Source: Treponema sp. (GTDB lineage Bacteria; Spirochaetota; Spirochaetia; Treponematales; Treponemataceae). From it: DNA of 37,722 nucleotides. The notes beneath the pieces were generated by a model. That model was not told the origin of the DNA. It searched no databases and was given only the letters and a program-made list of their open reading frames with translations. Position numbers and translations under genes: made by a program. The stretch is taken from NCBI GenBank assembly GCA_016287815.1, contig JAEEWW010000014.1:1-37722 (forward strand), given 5' to 3'. Position 1 is the first letter of the stretch. Each line of letters begins with the position of its first letter. This document shows, piece by piece, positions 16,001 through 24,299 of the stretch.

Positions 16001-17309
16001 AAAGACAAAAAAAATAGATTACACGGCGATTGACTCTTTTTTACCACGCATTGTAACGATTCCTTTAAAACAGGAATCGTTTGACGATTGCGATTTTACG
16101 GTTTCCATAGGCTCATACGTTAAAGAAGGGCAATGTCTGTCAAAGCCAATTGATTCAAATAATTCTCTTGTATCGGCCGTGCATTCATCTGTCCCGGGTG
16201 TTGTTGAAGGAATTGAAAAAATAACCTTATTCGACGGACGTGAAAGTAAGGCTGTAAAAATAAAAATGCAGGGAGCTTTTTCATATAGAGGTAAAGAGCC
16301 TGCAGATTTTAACTGGAAAATCAAAATGCCTTCTGAAATTATAAAAATGATTTCAGATTACGGCGTAATAAACACATTTTTTATAAATAAACCAAGTTCT
16401 CTGGCTGCACAGTTGAACCACAGAAACAAAGATTCATCTAAAATAATTGTTGTAAGGCTTTTTGATGAAGATCCTTATCGTTGTACGGATTCTTTTGTTT
16501 CAGAAAATTTATTTGATAAAATCCGTCAGGGAGCTGCAATTCTTGCCTATGCATATCAGGCTTCCGGTATTGTTTTTGCGTATAACAAAAATAAGCCAAG
16601 CCCGGAAGTAAAAGAAGAAGATGAACAGATATTCGGTCAGACACCTGTAAAATATATTCCGGTTAACTGTGAAAAATATCCTGCTGGCTTTCAGCGTATT
16701 CTCATGGAATATATTTCAAAAAGTTTTCCTGAAGATGAAGTTTTTTCAAAAATAAATATTTATGATTTGATGACTGATTCTGTTACATTAGTTCATCTTT
16801 ACAATGCAATTGTTCAACAGATTCCTGTAATAAGTCAGTATGTTTATATTTATGGTGACTGTCTTAAAATTTCTGGTATTCTAAGAGTTCCGATTGGTAT
16901 TTCGCTGGAATTTCTTGTAGATGAATGCGGCGGATTTTTAAAACAGCCGACTAAAATAATAATTAACGGACAGCTTACCGGCTGGAAGGTCAATTCTTCT
17001 GAATATCCTGTAACGAAGAATATAAAATCAATAGGCTTTTTATCTAAGGCGTCTTTTCCGAACCTTACGGCAAATGAATGTATTCGCTGCGGCAAATGCA
17101 GAATGGTTTGTCCTGCCGGTTTATGTCCTGATGTATTGTTTAATCAGGTTATTACACAAAACGAAGTGCAGGATTCACTGCTGGTAAAATCTTCAGCTTT
17201 GTGCAGCAGCTGTTCACTTTGCAATTCTGTCTGTTCTTCTCGTTTACCTCTTAGTCAAATAATTGCACTTATCCGGGAGCATAGTTATGAAAACCCTAAC
17301 AGTAAATAA
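15987..17309 (+). CDS. rnfC: RnfC-like protein, two [4Fe-4S] motifs but no FMN/NADH loop
   Basis: RnfC is the peripheral NADH/ferredoxin-type subunit of Rnf complexes. Over 440 residues the family layout is visible. It starts with a barrel-sandwich domain (YVKEGQCLSKP...VHSSVPGVVEGIE) and a Rossmann-like part with EDPYRCTD. An SLBB-like part (YIYGDCLKISGILRVPIGISLEFLVDECGGF) follows. Two ferredoxin motifs close it: Cys365/368/371/375 and Cys406/409/412/416. The FMN/NADH-binding glycine loop, normally GIVGLGGAGFPT, is missing: the equivalent place (about residues 125-141) reads YGVINTFFINKPSSLAA. The start overlaps the preceding membrane-protein gene. The Fe-S motifs rule out NqrA. It is either an Rnf paralogue with altered electron input or a structural relic. 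Confidence 0.85.
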   Translation: MIKIRKTKKIDYTAIDSFLPRIVTIPLKQESFDDCDFTVSIGSYVKEGQCLSKPIDSNNSLVSAVHSSVPGVVEGIEKITLFDGRESKAVKIKMQGAFSYRGKEPADFNWKIKMPSEIIKMISDYGVINTFFINKPSSLAAQLNHRNKDSSKIIVVRLFDEDPYRCTDSFVSENLFDKIRQGAAILAYAYQASGIVFAYNKNKPSPEVKEEDEQIFGQTPVKYIPVNCEKYPAGFQRILMEYISKSFPEDEVFSKINIYDLMTDSVTLVHLYNAIVQQIPVISQYVYIYGDCLKISGILRVPIGISLEFLVDECGGFLKQPTKIIINGQLTGWKVNSSEYPVTKNIKSIGFLSKASFPNLTANECIRCGKCRMVCPAGLCPDVLFNQVITQNEVQDSLLVKSSALCSSCSLCNSVCSSRLPLSQIIALIREHSYENPNSK

Positions 17310-18384
17310 AGCTGAAATACAAAACTATATAAAAAATCACGAAAACCTCAGGCCTTTCTGCTATTTTTCTTCATCAGCAACGGCTTCAACTTTGGCCTGC
17401 CTGTTTTTTTTAATTCCTCAGATTGTGATGCTGTATCTTACAAAATCATTTTCTGCGCTTTATATTTTGGGTTCTTCTGTTGCAGGAACTTTGCTGTCGG
17501 AAGCTGTTAATTCTTTGCTGCGTAAAAAAAGATTTTATGGAATCACTTCTTTATTTCAGGGATTGTTGATTGGCATGCTTTTGCCTTCTACGATGTCTTT
17601 TGCTGCCGTCTTTTTCTTAACATTCTTTTCAAGCCTGATTTTCAGCTATACATTCGGCGGATATTCTCATTCATGGATAAACCCGGTTGCAGTAGCTGTT
17701 GTTCTTGCATGGATTTTTGATTTTAAGGATTTCCCTGCCTTTTTGATTTCTGAAGAACAGTTGATGTCTCATAATCCGTCTCTGCTTTTAATTCAAAACG
17801 GTACATTCCCGATTCTTCCGTTTGATACAAAAATTACAACTTTCTTAAACGAAAATATTTTCAGCTTTTTAGGAATTTCCGTTCCTGAAGGTTACGTTTC
17901 TTTATTCTGGGATAACAGTTCCGTTATTCCTGCTTTCCGCTTTAATTTTATTACTTTGATTTCTTCAGCAGTGCTTTTTGCCTTTGATTTTGTTTCTATT
18001 TTAGTACCGGCCTGCTATGTAGCTGTATACAGTTTCTTGGTCTTTTTTGTTTCAAAATTCGTATATTCTGGAATTCCTGGTTCCGGCGATGTTATTCTGG
18101 CATTGCTTTCCAGCGGAACATTATTCTGTGCTGTTTTTTTAATTTCGTGGATTGGAACAACACCTGTTTCGCTTGCAGGAAAAATCTGCTACGGACTTAG
18201 TGCCGGAATTATTGCGTTTTTTATTGTCGGCTGTGGAACTTCACCTGTTGGTTCTGTCTTTACGATAATTCTGCTGAATATAATGTCTTTGTTTTATCAG
18301 CAGATTGAAGACTATTTTTTACGCAAAAGACTTCATTCTTTGCTGCGGAAAGAAATTTCTGTTGTTTCTGAGGTTAAAAAATGA
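17287..18384 (+). CDS. rnfD: RnfD-like membrane subunit lacking the flavinylation motif
   Basis: The protein has 365 residues from ATG 17287. I preferred this to the upstream TTG 17263 because GGGAG (17274-17278) lies 8 bases before it. About nine hydrophobic helices are visible, with NqrB/RnfD-like segments LFQGLLIGMLLPSTMSF, YSHSWINPVAVAVVLAWIF, GSGDVILALLSSGTLFCAVF and SPVGSVFTIILLNIMSLF. RnfD normally binds FMN covalently through a (S/T)GAT motif in an external loop. I find no SGAT or TGAT anywhere in this protein; the region between about residues 150 and 210 has none. It overlaps rnfC by 23 bases and the rnfG-like gene by 4 bases. Confidence 0.8.
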   Translation: MKTLTVNKAEIQNYIKNHENLRPFCYFSSSATASTLACLFFLIPQIVMLYLTKSFSALYILGSSVAGTLLSEAVNSLLRKKRFYGITSLFQGLLIGMLLPSTMSFAAVFFLTFFSSLIFSYTFGGYSHSWINPVAVAVVLAWIFDFKDFPAFLISEEQLMSHNPSLLLIQNGTFPILPFDTKITTFLNENIFSFLGISVPEGYVSLFWDNSSVIPAFRFNFITLISSAVLFAFDFVSILVPACYVAVYSFLVFFVSKFVYSGIPGSGDVILALLSSGTLFCAVFLISWIGTTPVSLAGKICYGLSAGIIAFFIVGCGTSPVGSVFTIILLNIMSLFYQQIEDYFLRKRLHSLLRKEISVVSEVKK

Positions 18385-18848
18385 TGGAAGAAATTGAAAA
18401 AGAAAAAATAAAGAAAATATCTATTGCAAGCGGAATTCTGCTGTTCTTTTTTCTTACATTGCTTTTGTTTCTTATACTTTCAAGGGCTTCATGGAATAAA
18501 GGGCTTAAAAAAACTCTTGAACAGTTCCTTGAAAAAAAATATCCGGAAACATACATTGTTGATTCTGCATTAAATATTGGTTCGGGATTTTCTACAAGTT
18601 CCTGCGCTTTTAAAATTACAGAAAATAAATTTCATGGTGAAAGAATTGCCGTAATTATAAATATTACAACTTTGTACGGTTCTTATCCTGCAGTTTTTCT
18701 ATCTCAAACAGATCATGTTTATAAATTTGCAGGATTTATCGGAATGCCTGAAAATTTTGAAGATTTCGCTGTTTCTGCTTCAATGAAATCTTCAATATAT
18801 TTCTGGCAGAAACGGATTCCTTCAATCGTAAACAAAAAAGGAAAATAA
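18381..18848 (+). CDS. RnfG-like small anchored protein, flavinylation motif degenerate
   Basis: This is a 155-residue protein with one N-terminal membrane helix (about residues 16-36) followed by a small external domain. It sits where rnfG does in rnf operons and is about 50 residues shorter than usual RnfG. RnfG ends with a motif of the type D.(I/V)SGATxSS carrying covalent FMN on Thr. Here the corresponding place reads AVSASMKSS, so SGAT is SASM and the flavin-bearing Thr would be Met. The remaining similarity (NITTLYGSYPAVFLSQ, FAGFIGMPENF) is weak. The identity as RnfG therefore rests largely on position, size and topology. GAGG (18370-18373) lies 7 bases before ATG. Confidence 0.6.
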   Translation: MMEEIEKEKIKKISIASGILLFFFLTLLLFLILSRASWNKGLKKTLEQFLEKKYPETYIVDSALNIGSGFSTSSCAFKITENKFHGERIAVIINITTLYGSYPAVFLSQTDHVYKFAGFIGMPENFEDFAVSASMKSSIYFWQKRIPSIVNKKGK

Positions 18849-18864
18849 AGTATAGGTAAATACT

Positions 18865-19482
18865 ATGTCAAATAAAAAACTGTTAATTTATTTTTCAACT
18901 ATTCTCGCAACATTAATTCCGTGCCCGGGACATTTTGGCTTCGGAATTATTCTGGCCGTTGTATTTGATATTATTTTTATTCTTTCGATTCTGGCAAAGC
19001 ATTTATTCATTAAAATTAAAATCGATGAATATTCAAAAATACTGCAGCCGGTAATGATCTGCTCGCTGGTTACGTTTTTTTATATCATGCTTGTGTTTTT
19101 TTCGCCTGTGCTTGCCATGCAGCTTTCTTTTATTCTGTATATTCAGGCTTTTTCCATTTACCTTCAGCTTTTTATGTTTGAACCGGATGCTGAAATCAGC
19201 TTAAAAGATGATTTAAGTTCTCAGTTTTACAAGTGCGTTTTATTTACATCTGTAACGCTTGCATTTACTTTTGTGAGGGATATTTTAGGCTACGGCTGCA
19301 TTAGTTTTCCAACACATGCAGGACTTTATTCAATTTCGCTGTTTAACATAAAGTCTTTAACATTTATGAATTTTTTTGCTTCAATTCCAGGAGCTTCAAT
19401 TATCTGCGCAGTTATTATAAGTGCTGTGCTTTATTTTAATAATTTAAAACAAAGCAGGCTTTCAGGAGATTCTGATGAATAA
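18865..19482 (+). CDS. rnfE: RnfE-like membrane subunit
   Basis: The 205-residue protein has about six membrane helices. Similarity to RnfE shows in LATLIPCPGHFGFG (family LGLCPLLAVT...GLG), in FVRDILGYGCISF (family LREIIGNGTLF) and in SIPGASI (family PPGAFI). In active Rnf, one Cys in the first motif and one in a TNC motif of the symmetric half help to hold the membrane [2Fe-2S] centre between RnfA and RnfE. The first Cys is kept here, but the TNC position reads IQAFSI, with no Cys. AGG at 18854-18856 precedes ATG by 8 bases. The gene overlaps the RnfA-like gene by 8 bases. Confidence 0.8.
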   Translation: MSNKKLLIYFSTILATLIPCPGHFGFGIILAVVFDIIFILSILAKHLFIKIKIDEYSKILQPVMICSLVTFFYIMLVFFSPVLAMQLSFILYIQAFSIYLQLFMFEPDAEISLKDDLSSQFYKCVLFTSVTLAFTFVRDILGYGCISFPTHAGLYSISLFNIKSLTFMNFFASIPGASIICAVIISAVLYFNNLKQSRLSGDSDE

Positions 19483-20029
19483 CTTTTTCTATTATCTTTT
19501 GTTTTCTTCTGCAATACTTTTTTACGGTCTTGGCATTGAGCGGATTATTACCGTTCAGAAAAACTATAAAATTCTTGTTTTAAATTATTTAAAATCTCTT
19601 TGCGCGGTTTGCATTACAGTTATTATTTCTGCTTTTTTTACGCAGACTGTTTTAAATCATTTTATGATTGCGCAGCTTTATCCGTTCTTTACGCTCATTG
19701 TATTTATTTTTGTTTCACTTTTTATTAATTTTATTATTTATAAGGCTATAAAAGAAGTCGCTTTTGATTTTTCAACTTCATTCTTATTTGCATTGCTTGC
19801 AGTTCACGAAAGTTCAAATTTCCTTGATTCAATAGTAATAAGCGTTGCCTGTGTTACTGCCTATTATTTTGTTCAGGTTCTTTTAATTTCATTTAAAAAA
19901 CATTTTGATTTTTATAAACAGCCTGAAAAAATACATACTGTCAGTCTGCTTTATATAAATATTGCAGTGCTTATTTTTTCTTTATTTGCCTGGAATATTT
20001 CCTGGCTGAATCCTGCAGGATTACAATAA
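19475..20029 (+). CDS. rnfA: RnfA-like membrane subunit lacking both cluster cysteines
   Basis: The 184-residue protein has about six membrane helices. Its second half aligns with RnfA (SSNFLDSIVISVACVTAYYFVQVLLISFKK against [30 protein letters not shown]). In RnfA the N-terminal LGLCPF motif and the central TTNC motif supply the two cysteines of the membrane [2Fe-2S] centre. Here the N-terminal segment reads ILFYGLGIERIITV and the central region LFALLAVHES, so both are gone. It is the last gene of the run; rnfB, which often follows, is not present. CAGGAG lies 6 bases before the ATG. Confidence 0.72.
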   Translation: MNNFFYYLLFSSAILFYGLGIERIITVQKNYKILVLNYLKSLCAVCITVIISAFFTQTVLNHFMIAQLYPFFTLIVFIFVSLFINFIIYKAIKEVAFDFSTSFLFALLAVHESSNFLDSIVISVACVTAYYFVQVLLISFKKHFDFYKQPEKIHTVSLLYINIAVLIFSLFAWNISWLNPAGLQ

Positions 20030-20131
20030 ATTTTGCTTTAAATTATTTATAAAGCATTGTAAAATATCAACGAGGGGTCAGTAAGGAGTGTAGGGTAAAT
20101 TCCGCTTAAACAGCGTTAAAAATATTAATAT

Positions 20132-22129
20132 ATGCAAAAAGTAAACATTTGTTTTGTTTTATCTTCTGATTCTTCAAGACTTCAGGTAACAAATAATTTT
20201 TCAGAAAACTATGAGCTTGTATATAAGCCGCTAATCTCTTTTTTGTATTCTCATCCTCAGTTTAAATTTACATTTTCATTTACCGGAGAGCAGCTGGAAT
20301 GGTATAAAAAAAACTGCCCGGAATTCTTAAAGGTTCTGGCAGAATTAAGCATACGCAAGCAGATTGAAATTTTAGGCGGCGGATATTATAACCCGGTTTT
20401 TCCGTTGCTTTTCCCGGCTGACCGCGTTGGTCAGATTGAAATGCTTTCCTCTGAAATACGAAGGTTAATCGGTAAAAGACCTCGCGGGCTTTCACTTTGT
20501 GCGAGCGCATGGGATACTTCTTTAATTTCCGGCTTTCAGTCCTGCGGAATGGAATACGTGATTTTAGACAGTTCCCTTATTCCGCCTTCAAAACTGCTTT
20601 ATCTTCCTGTTATTGCAGCAGACAAGGGAAAAACTCTTTGCGTTATTCCAAGCTACAGAAATTTAGTTCCAGATGAAAATGTTTCTGCTTCTTCATATTT
20701 AAAAAGTCTTGTCTCTAATGTAAAAAAAACATGCAAGGATAGTCCGCTTAATAGCGAAGATGATTTTAGAATCGTTACTGTTTGCCTTAGAAAACATGTT
20801 CTTGCAAATCTTTTAAAAAAAGGCTGGGTAGAAGACTTTTTTAATGAAATAGAAAATAATTATAAAGATTCAATCGAATTATCGCTTCCGCTTGTATGCA
20901 GAAGAACTTCTACAACATTTATTCAGTCTTATATTCCGTCTGGAATAAGTTCAGATATTGGCACCTGGGCATCGGTTCCGTTCACTTCTGTGCCGAATAA
21001 AGAAAAATTTCCATTAACGATTTACGATTTATTTAAAACATATCCGCGTCAGCAGGCATTATACAACCGCATGCTTTATGTAAGTATGCTTCTTAATCAG
21101 TGCCATGGCGATAAAATGCGCAAAAAGGCGGCAAGAGAGAAATTATGGGAATCTCAGGCAGGCGATGCCTTTATTTGTACGCCTAACGGAGTTATGGCAA
21201 ATTCCAAAAACAGGCTTGCAGCCTACAGAAGTCTTGCCGAAGCGGAAAAACTGATTCGTGATGCAGCGGAATTTAATGAATCGATTACAGCCTTTGATTA
21301 CAACTGTGACGGTAACGATGAATATATCTGCCAGATGAAGCAGTATAACGCATGCATCGGGCTTGAAAGCGGTTCTGTATTTGAATTTGACGTAATGAAA
21401 AATTCCGGCAACTATACAGATAATTTTTCACGGCTTGAAAAATTTGACGATTATACAGATAAATATACGCGCGGATTCTTTGTTGATAATTTATTTGATA
21501 ATGATGAATTTCAGTTGTTTAAAAAACAGAGGCCGACAGGCGGCGGAATTTTCTCAAATAAAAAATATCATCAGGTTTTGTTTTCAAGCAACAGACAGGA
21601 AATCAGGCTTGAAGCAACCGGAAGTTTTTCAAACCTGAAACAGAATGTCCGGCTTAAGAAAAATTATTTTGTTACAAGCAACGGTTTTATGGTTCAGTAT
21701 ATTTTAAAAAATGAAAGTTCTCTGCCTTTATCCGGAAAACTTACGGTTGAATCAAATTTTGCCCGTTCAGATGATAAACTTGTTTATAAACTAGAAGCCC
21801 TTGCCAACGGCGAGAGGAAAGAGCTTTCTGCAGAAGAATCAAAGAACAGTGTTGTAAACAAGGTTTCTTATGTTCAGGTTGTAGATACTCAAAGCGATAT
21901 TGCGTTTATTTTTGAGCCGAATGAAAACGCTTCTTTCATTTATTCACAGATTTCTTTTATGCGTCCGAACGAAAAAGATGAAGCGGTTGTAGCCGGAAAA
22001 ACATTGAGTACAGTATTTTCATGGGATGTTCAGCTTGCTCCCAATATGGAAATGGAAAAGACAATAAACTTTACGGTATTTGTAAATAAAAAAACAAGGA
22101 AATCAGCAAAAACCGCGGCCCGGACCTGA
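20132..22129 (+). CDS. GH57/4-alpha-glucanotransferase-like protein, probably catalytically inactive
   Basis: The 665-residue protein shares the layout of GH57 4-alpha-glucanotransferases. An N-terminal (beta/alpha)7-type domain contains EILGGGYYNPVFPLLFPADRVGQI (family VAGFYEPVL). A helical middle and a C-terminal beta-domain of DUF1926 type (SGSVFEFDVMKNSGNYTDNF...KYTRGFFVDNLF) follow. The HQP motif near the N-terminus is SSDSS. The nucleophile Glu of LTERVW is Ala124 in SLCASAW. The DDGEKFG acid region is RIVTVCL. All three catalytic motifs are therefore altered. No signal peptide is seen, so it is probably cytoplasmic, perhaps a glucan-binding or regulatory pseudoenzyme. A 102-base gap separates it from the RnfA-like gene; no clear ribosome-binding site was found. 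Confidence 0.75.
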   Translation: MQKVNICFVLSSDSSRLQVTNNFSENYELVYKPLISFLYSHPQFKFTFSFTGEQLEWYKKNCPEFLKVLAELSIRKQIEILGGGYYNPVFPLLFPADRVGQIEMLSSEIRRLIGKRPRGLSLCASAWDTSLISGFQSCGMEYVILDSSLIPPSKLLYLPVIAADKGKTLCVIPSYRNLVPDENVSASSYLKSLVSNVKKTCKDSPLNSEDDFRIVTVCLRKHVLANLLKKGWVEDFFNEIENNYKDSIELSLPLVCRRTSTTFIQSYIPSGISSDIGTWASVPFTSVPNKEKFPLTIYDLFKTYPRQQALYNRMLYVSMLLNQCHGDKMRKKAAREKLWESQAGDAFICTPNGVMANSKNRLAAYRSLAEAEKLIRDAAEFNESITAFDYNCDGNDEYICQMKQYNACIGLESGSVFEFDVMKNSGNYTDNFSRLEKFDDYTDKYTRGFFVDNLFDNDEFQLFKKQRPTGGGIFSNKKYHQVLFSSNRQEIRLEATGSFSNLKQNVRLKKNYFVTSNGFMVQYILKNESSLPLSGKLTVESNFARSDDKLVYKLEALANGERKELSAEESKNSVVNKVSYVQVVDTQSDIAFIFEPNENASFIYSQISFMRPNEKDEAVVAGKTLSTVFSWDVQLAPNMEMEKTINFTVFVNKKTRKSAKTAART

Positions 22130-22230
22130 CCAGTACAAAGCTGACCGACTTGGTATGGTACGCACCTGAAAAACACTTTCCTGTAGGCGCCGCACCTGTG
22201 CTTTGCTGCGTTTTTTAAGTCGCTTTTTTC
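22130..22230. other. Intergenic stretch, GC-richer than neighbours
   Basis: This gap after the GH57-type gene contains CGCACCTG twice (22161-22168 and 22191-22198) and a T-run near 22211-22216 after GCTGCG. No gene, and no hairpin convincing enough to call a terminator, is seen. Confidence 0.4.
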
Positions 22231-22258
22231 TTGCTATTTCAGCTATATGCCTTATACT
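22231..22258 (+). promoter_or_regulatory. Candidate promoter for the GGDEF/EAL gene
   Basis: TTGCTA (22231-22236), a 16-base spacer, then TATACT (22253-22258). The leader would be about 45 bases before ATG 22311. Confidence 0.45.
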
Positions 22259-22310
22259 TATCTAATAAACTATTTTTAGGCAGAAGGATTTCTTTCTGTC
22301 GTGGGTGGGT

Positions 22311-24299
22311 ATGAGGTTTAGTTTTACAAAAAAACAGTGTTTCGTCTTTATTGTTTCTTCTGTAATTCTTTTATCGGTTTTTCTTTTACTTTTAATATTA
22401 AACTCTTTTTTTCTTCTTAACCGCGCAGACAGTGTGCTTCTGGCTAAAAATTTTGGTTTTGTTTTAAAAGCCGGATTTTTTATAGTTTCCCTTCAGCTTA
22501 TTCTTTTGATTTTTCAAAGTAATTTTATTTCTGAAATTGATTCTATTTCTAAACTTGACGTAACCGGAACCAACACAAAGCTTGAACTGGAGCATAAGAT
22601 AAAAAAAATCGAAGATAACGGAAATCTAAAAAATATTTCTGTCATAATGCTTGATTTAAATGATCTGAAATACATAAATGACCATTTTGGCCATGATAAA
22701 GGCGATGTAATTATTCTAAATTTTGCACAGATGATAAAAAAGGCTGTAACCCACGATGTTTTTGTTGCAAGATTTGGTGGTGATGAATTTATATGTATAG
22801 ATGAAAATTCTTCAGTTGAAAAAGTTGAGCAATTTAAAGACAAACTGAATATTTCGGTAAATAACTACAATAAAAATAATGATATAAAAATCTCTTATGC
22901 ATTCGGATACGAAATTAATGATTCTACTAATCATCTTACGATGAAAGAATTGTTCCGTGTGGCAGACCAGAATATGTATAAAAACAAGAGGGAAATAAAA
23001 TCCGAAGATTTGCGTTATTCCGGAAAAAAAGATTCCCTTACAGGTTTGCTTTCAAATGAAAATTTTGCACAGATTTTTGAACAACATATCGGAGATAGTT
23101 TTAATGAACGTCAGCTGGTTTTGGAATTTACAGATTTTTCAAATTTCAGGTATGTAAACGAATTTGCAGGAAGTGCACAGGGCGATGAGATTTTAAAATT
23201 TTTTGCCCGAAGATTAGTAGAATCCAGAAATACTGTTTGTGCTTCAAGACTTTTTTCTGATTATTTTGTTTCCTTAATCGACGTAACAAGTCTTTCAAAA
23301 CGAGAAATTGAATATTCTGTTTATGTACGGAATAAGTCAATTGAAAATTCCATAATGGAAGAATTCAAGCTTTCTTCTTTTTCTATAAATTCCGGATTGT
23401 ATTTAGTAAACAGTGCAGTTTCTTCTGTTGCAGAAATGATTCAGTTTGCAAATGTTGCAAGGAATAATGCCAAGAATCAAAACATAGGTGTATGTCTTTA
23501 TTCTTCTGAAATTGATGCATTTGAAAGAAAACGGCAGGAAATCCTTTCGGCATTTAAGGTTGCACTAAAAAATAATGAATTTGCCGTTTACCTTCAGCCT
23601 AAAATTTCTACAGATAACGATAGAATTTCTGGTGTAGAAGCTCTTTCAAGATGGACTTTTGAAGGAAAGGTTCGCTGGACTCCTGATGAGTATATTCCTG
23701 CATTGGAAACAAGCGGCGATATTATTCTTCTTGATTACTATGTTTTCGATAAGGTTTTTGCATGGCTTTATGAGCGCAGTTACAGCGGTTTAGGCTATAT
23801 CCGGATTTCCTTAAATATTTCTGCCGTGCATTTGAATAATCCTTCTTTGTTTTTTGAATATTTACGTAAACTTGAATTAAAGTATAAAATTCCGAGCGAA
23901 TATATAAGTTTTGAACTGTCTGAAGCCGCTTACATGCAGAAAAAAGAAACTGTTTCCATTTTTATTCAGGCGCTTCACGGAATGGGCTATAGAATTTCGC
24001 TTGATGATTTTAAATCAAATTATTTATCTATGAAAGTTCTGGAAAATACTCCGTTTGATGAAGTAAAAATCCGTCATAATTTTGAAGATAAAGACTTTTC
24101 TTTTTCTGACCGCATGATTTTAAAAAGCGTAATCGGAATGATAAAAGAAATGGATAAGGTTGTTGTCTGTCAGGGAATTGAAAATAAAAATCAGATTGAC
24201 TTTCTTAAAAATGAAAAATGTGATGTTATTCAGGGCTTTTATTATTCAAGACCGATACCTCTTGATTCATTCAATGACGTTTGCAGTAAATTCGCATAA
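22311..24299 (+). CDS. Membrane GGDEF - degenerate GGDEF - EAL protein (c-di-GMP signalling)
   Basis: The 662-residue protein has two N-terminal membrane helices (about residues 8-30 and 45-65). A first GGDEF domain has an intact RFGGDEF at about residue 155 and no RxxD inhibitory I-site. A second GGDEF-like domain reads RLFSDYF at about residue 314, so it cannot be a cyclase. The EAL domain has VEALSRW at about residue 443, SLNISAVHL, FELSEAAYM and LDDFKSNYLS. EAL signature sites at KID and AEGVE read KIR and CQGIE, so the Glu usually needed for metal and catalysis is Gln. The likely role is a diguanylate cyclase whose EAL part senses or weakly degrades c-di-GMP. ATG 22311 is preferred over GTG 22305, since neither has a good ribosome-binding site. 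Confidence 0.85.
   Translation: MRFSFTKKQCFVFIVSSVILLSVFLLLLILNSFFLLNRADSVLLAKNFGFVLKAGFFIVSLQLILLIFQSNFISEIDSISKLDVTGTNTKLELEHKIKKIEDNGNLKNISVIMLDLNDLKYINDHFGHDKGDVIILNFAQMIKKAVTHDVFVARFGGDEFICIDENSSVEKVEQFKDKLNISVNNYNKNNDIKISYAFGYEINDSTNHLTMKELFRVADQNMYKNKREIKSEDLRYSGKKDSLTGLLSNENFAQIFEQHIGDSFNERQLVLEFTDFSNFRYVNEFAGSAQGDEILKFFARRLVESRNTVCASRLFSDYFVSLIDVTSLSKREIEYSVYVRNKSIENSIMEEFKLSSFSINSGLYLVNSAVSSVAEMIQFANVARNNAKNQNIGVCLYSSEIDAFERKRQEILSAFKVALKNNEFAVYLQPKISTDNDRISGVEALSRWTFEGKVRWTPDEYIPALETSGDIILLDYYVFDKVFAWLYERSYSGLGYIRISLNISAVHLNNPSLFFEYLRKLELKYKIPSEYISFELSEAAYMQKKETVSIFIQALHGMGYRISLDDFKSNYLSMKVLENTPFDEVKIRHNFEDKDFSFSDRMILKSVIGMIKEMDKVVVCQGIENKNQIDFLKNEKCDVIQGFYYSRPIPLDSFNDVCSKFA

Noticed and set aside
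17263..17286. TTG start for the RnfD-like gene
   Set aside because: ATG 17287 has GGGAG 8 bases upstream; the TTG adds residues encoded by the rnfC reading overlap.
15987..20029. Na+-translocating NADH:quinone reductase (Nqr) instead of Rnf
   Set aside because: The first subunit has two [4Fe-4S] motifs, as RnfC does and NqrA does not, and no NqrF-type gene follows.
20033..20056. TGCTTTA/TAAAGCA hairpin after the RnfA-like gene as a terminator
   Set aside because: The 7-base AT-rich stem with a 9-base loop and no T-run is too weak to call.
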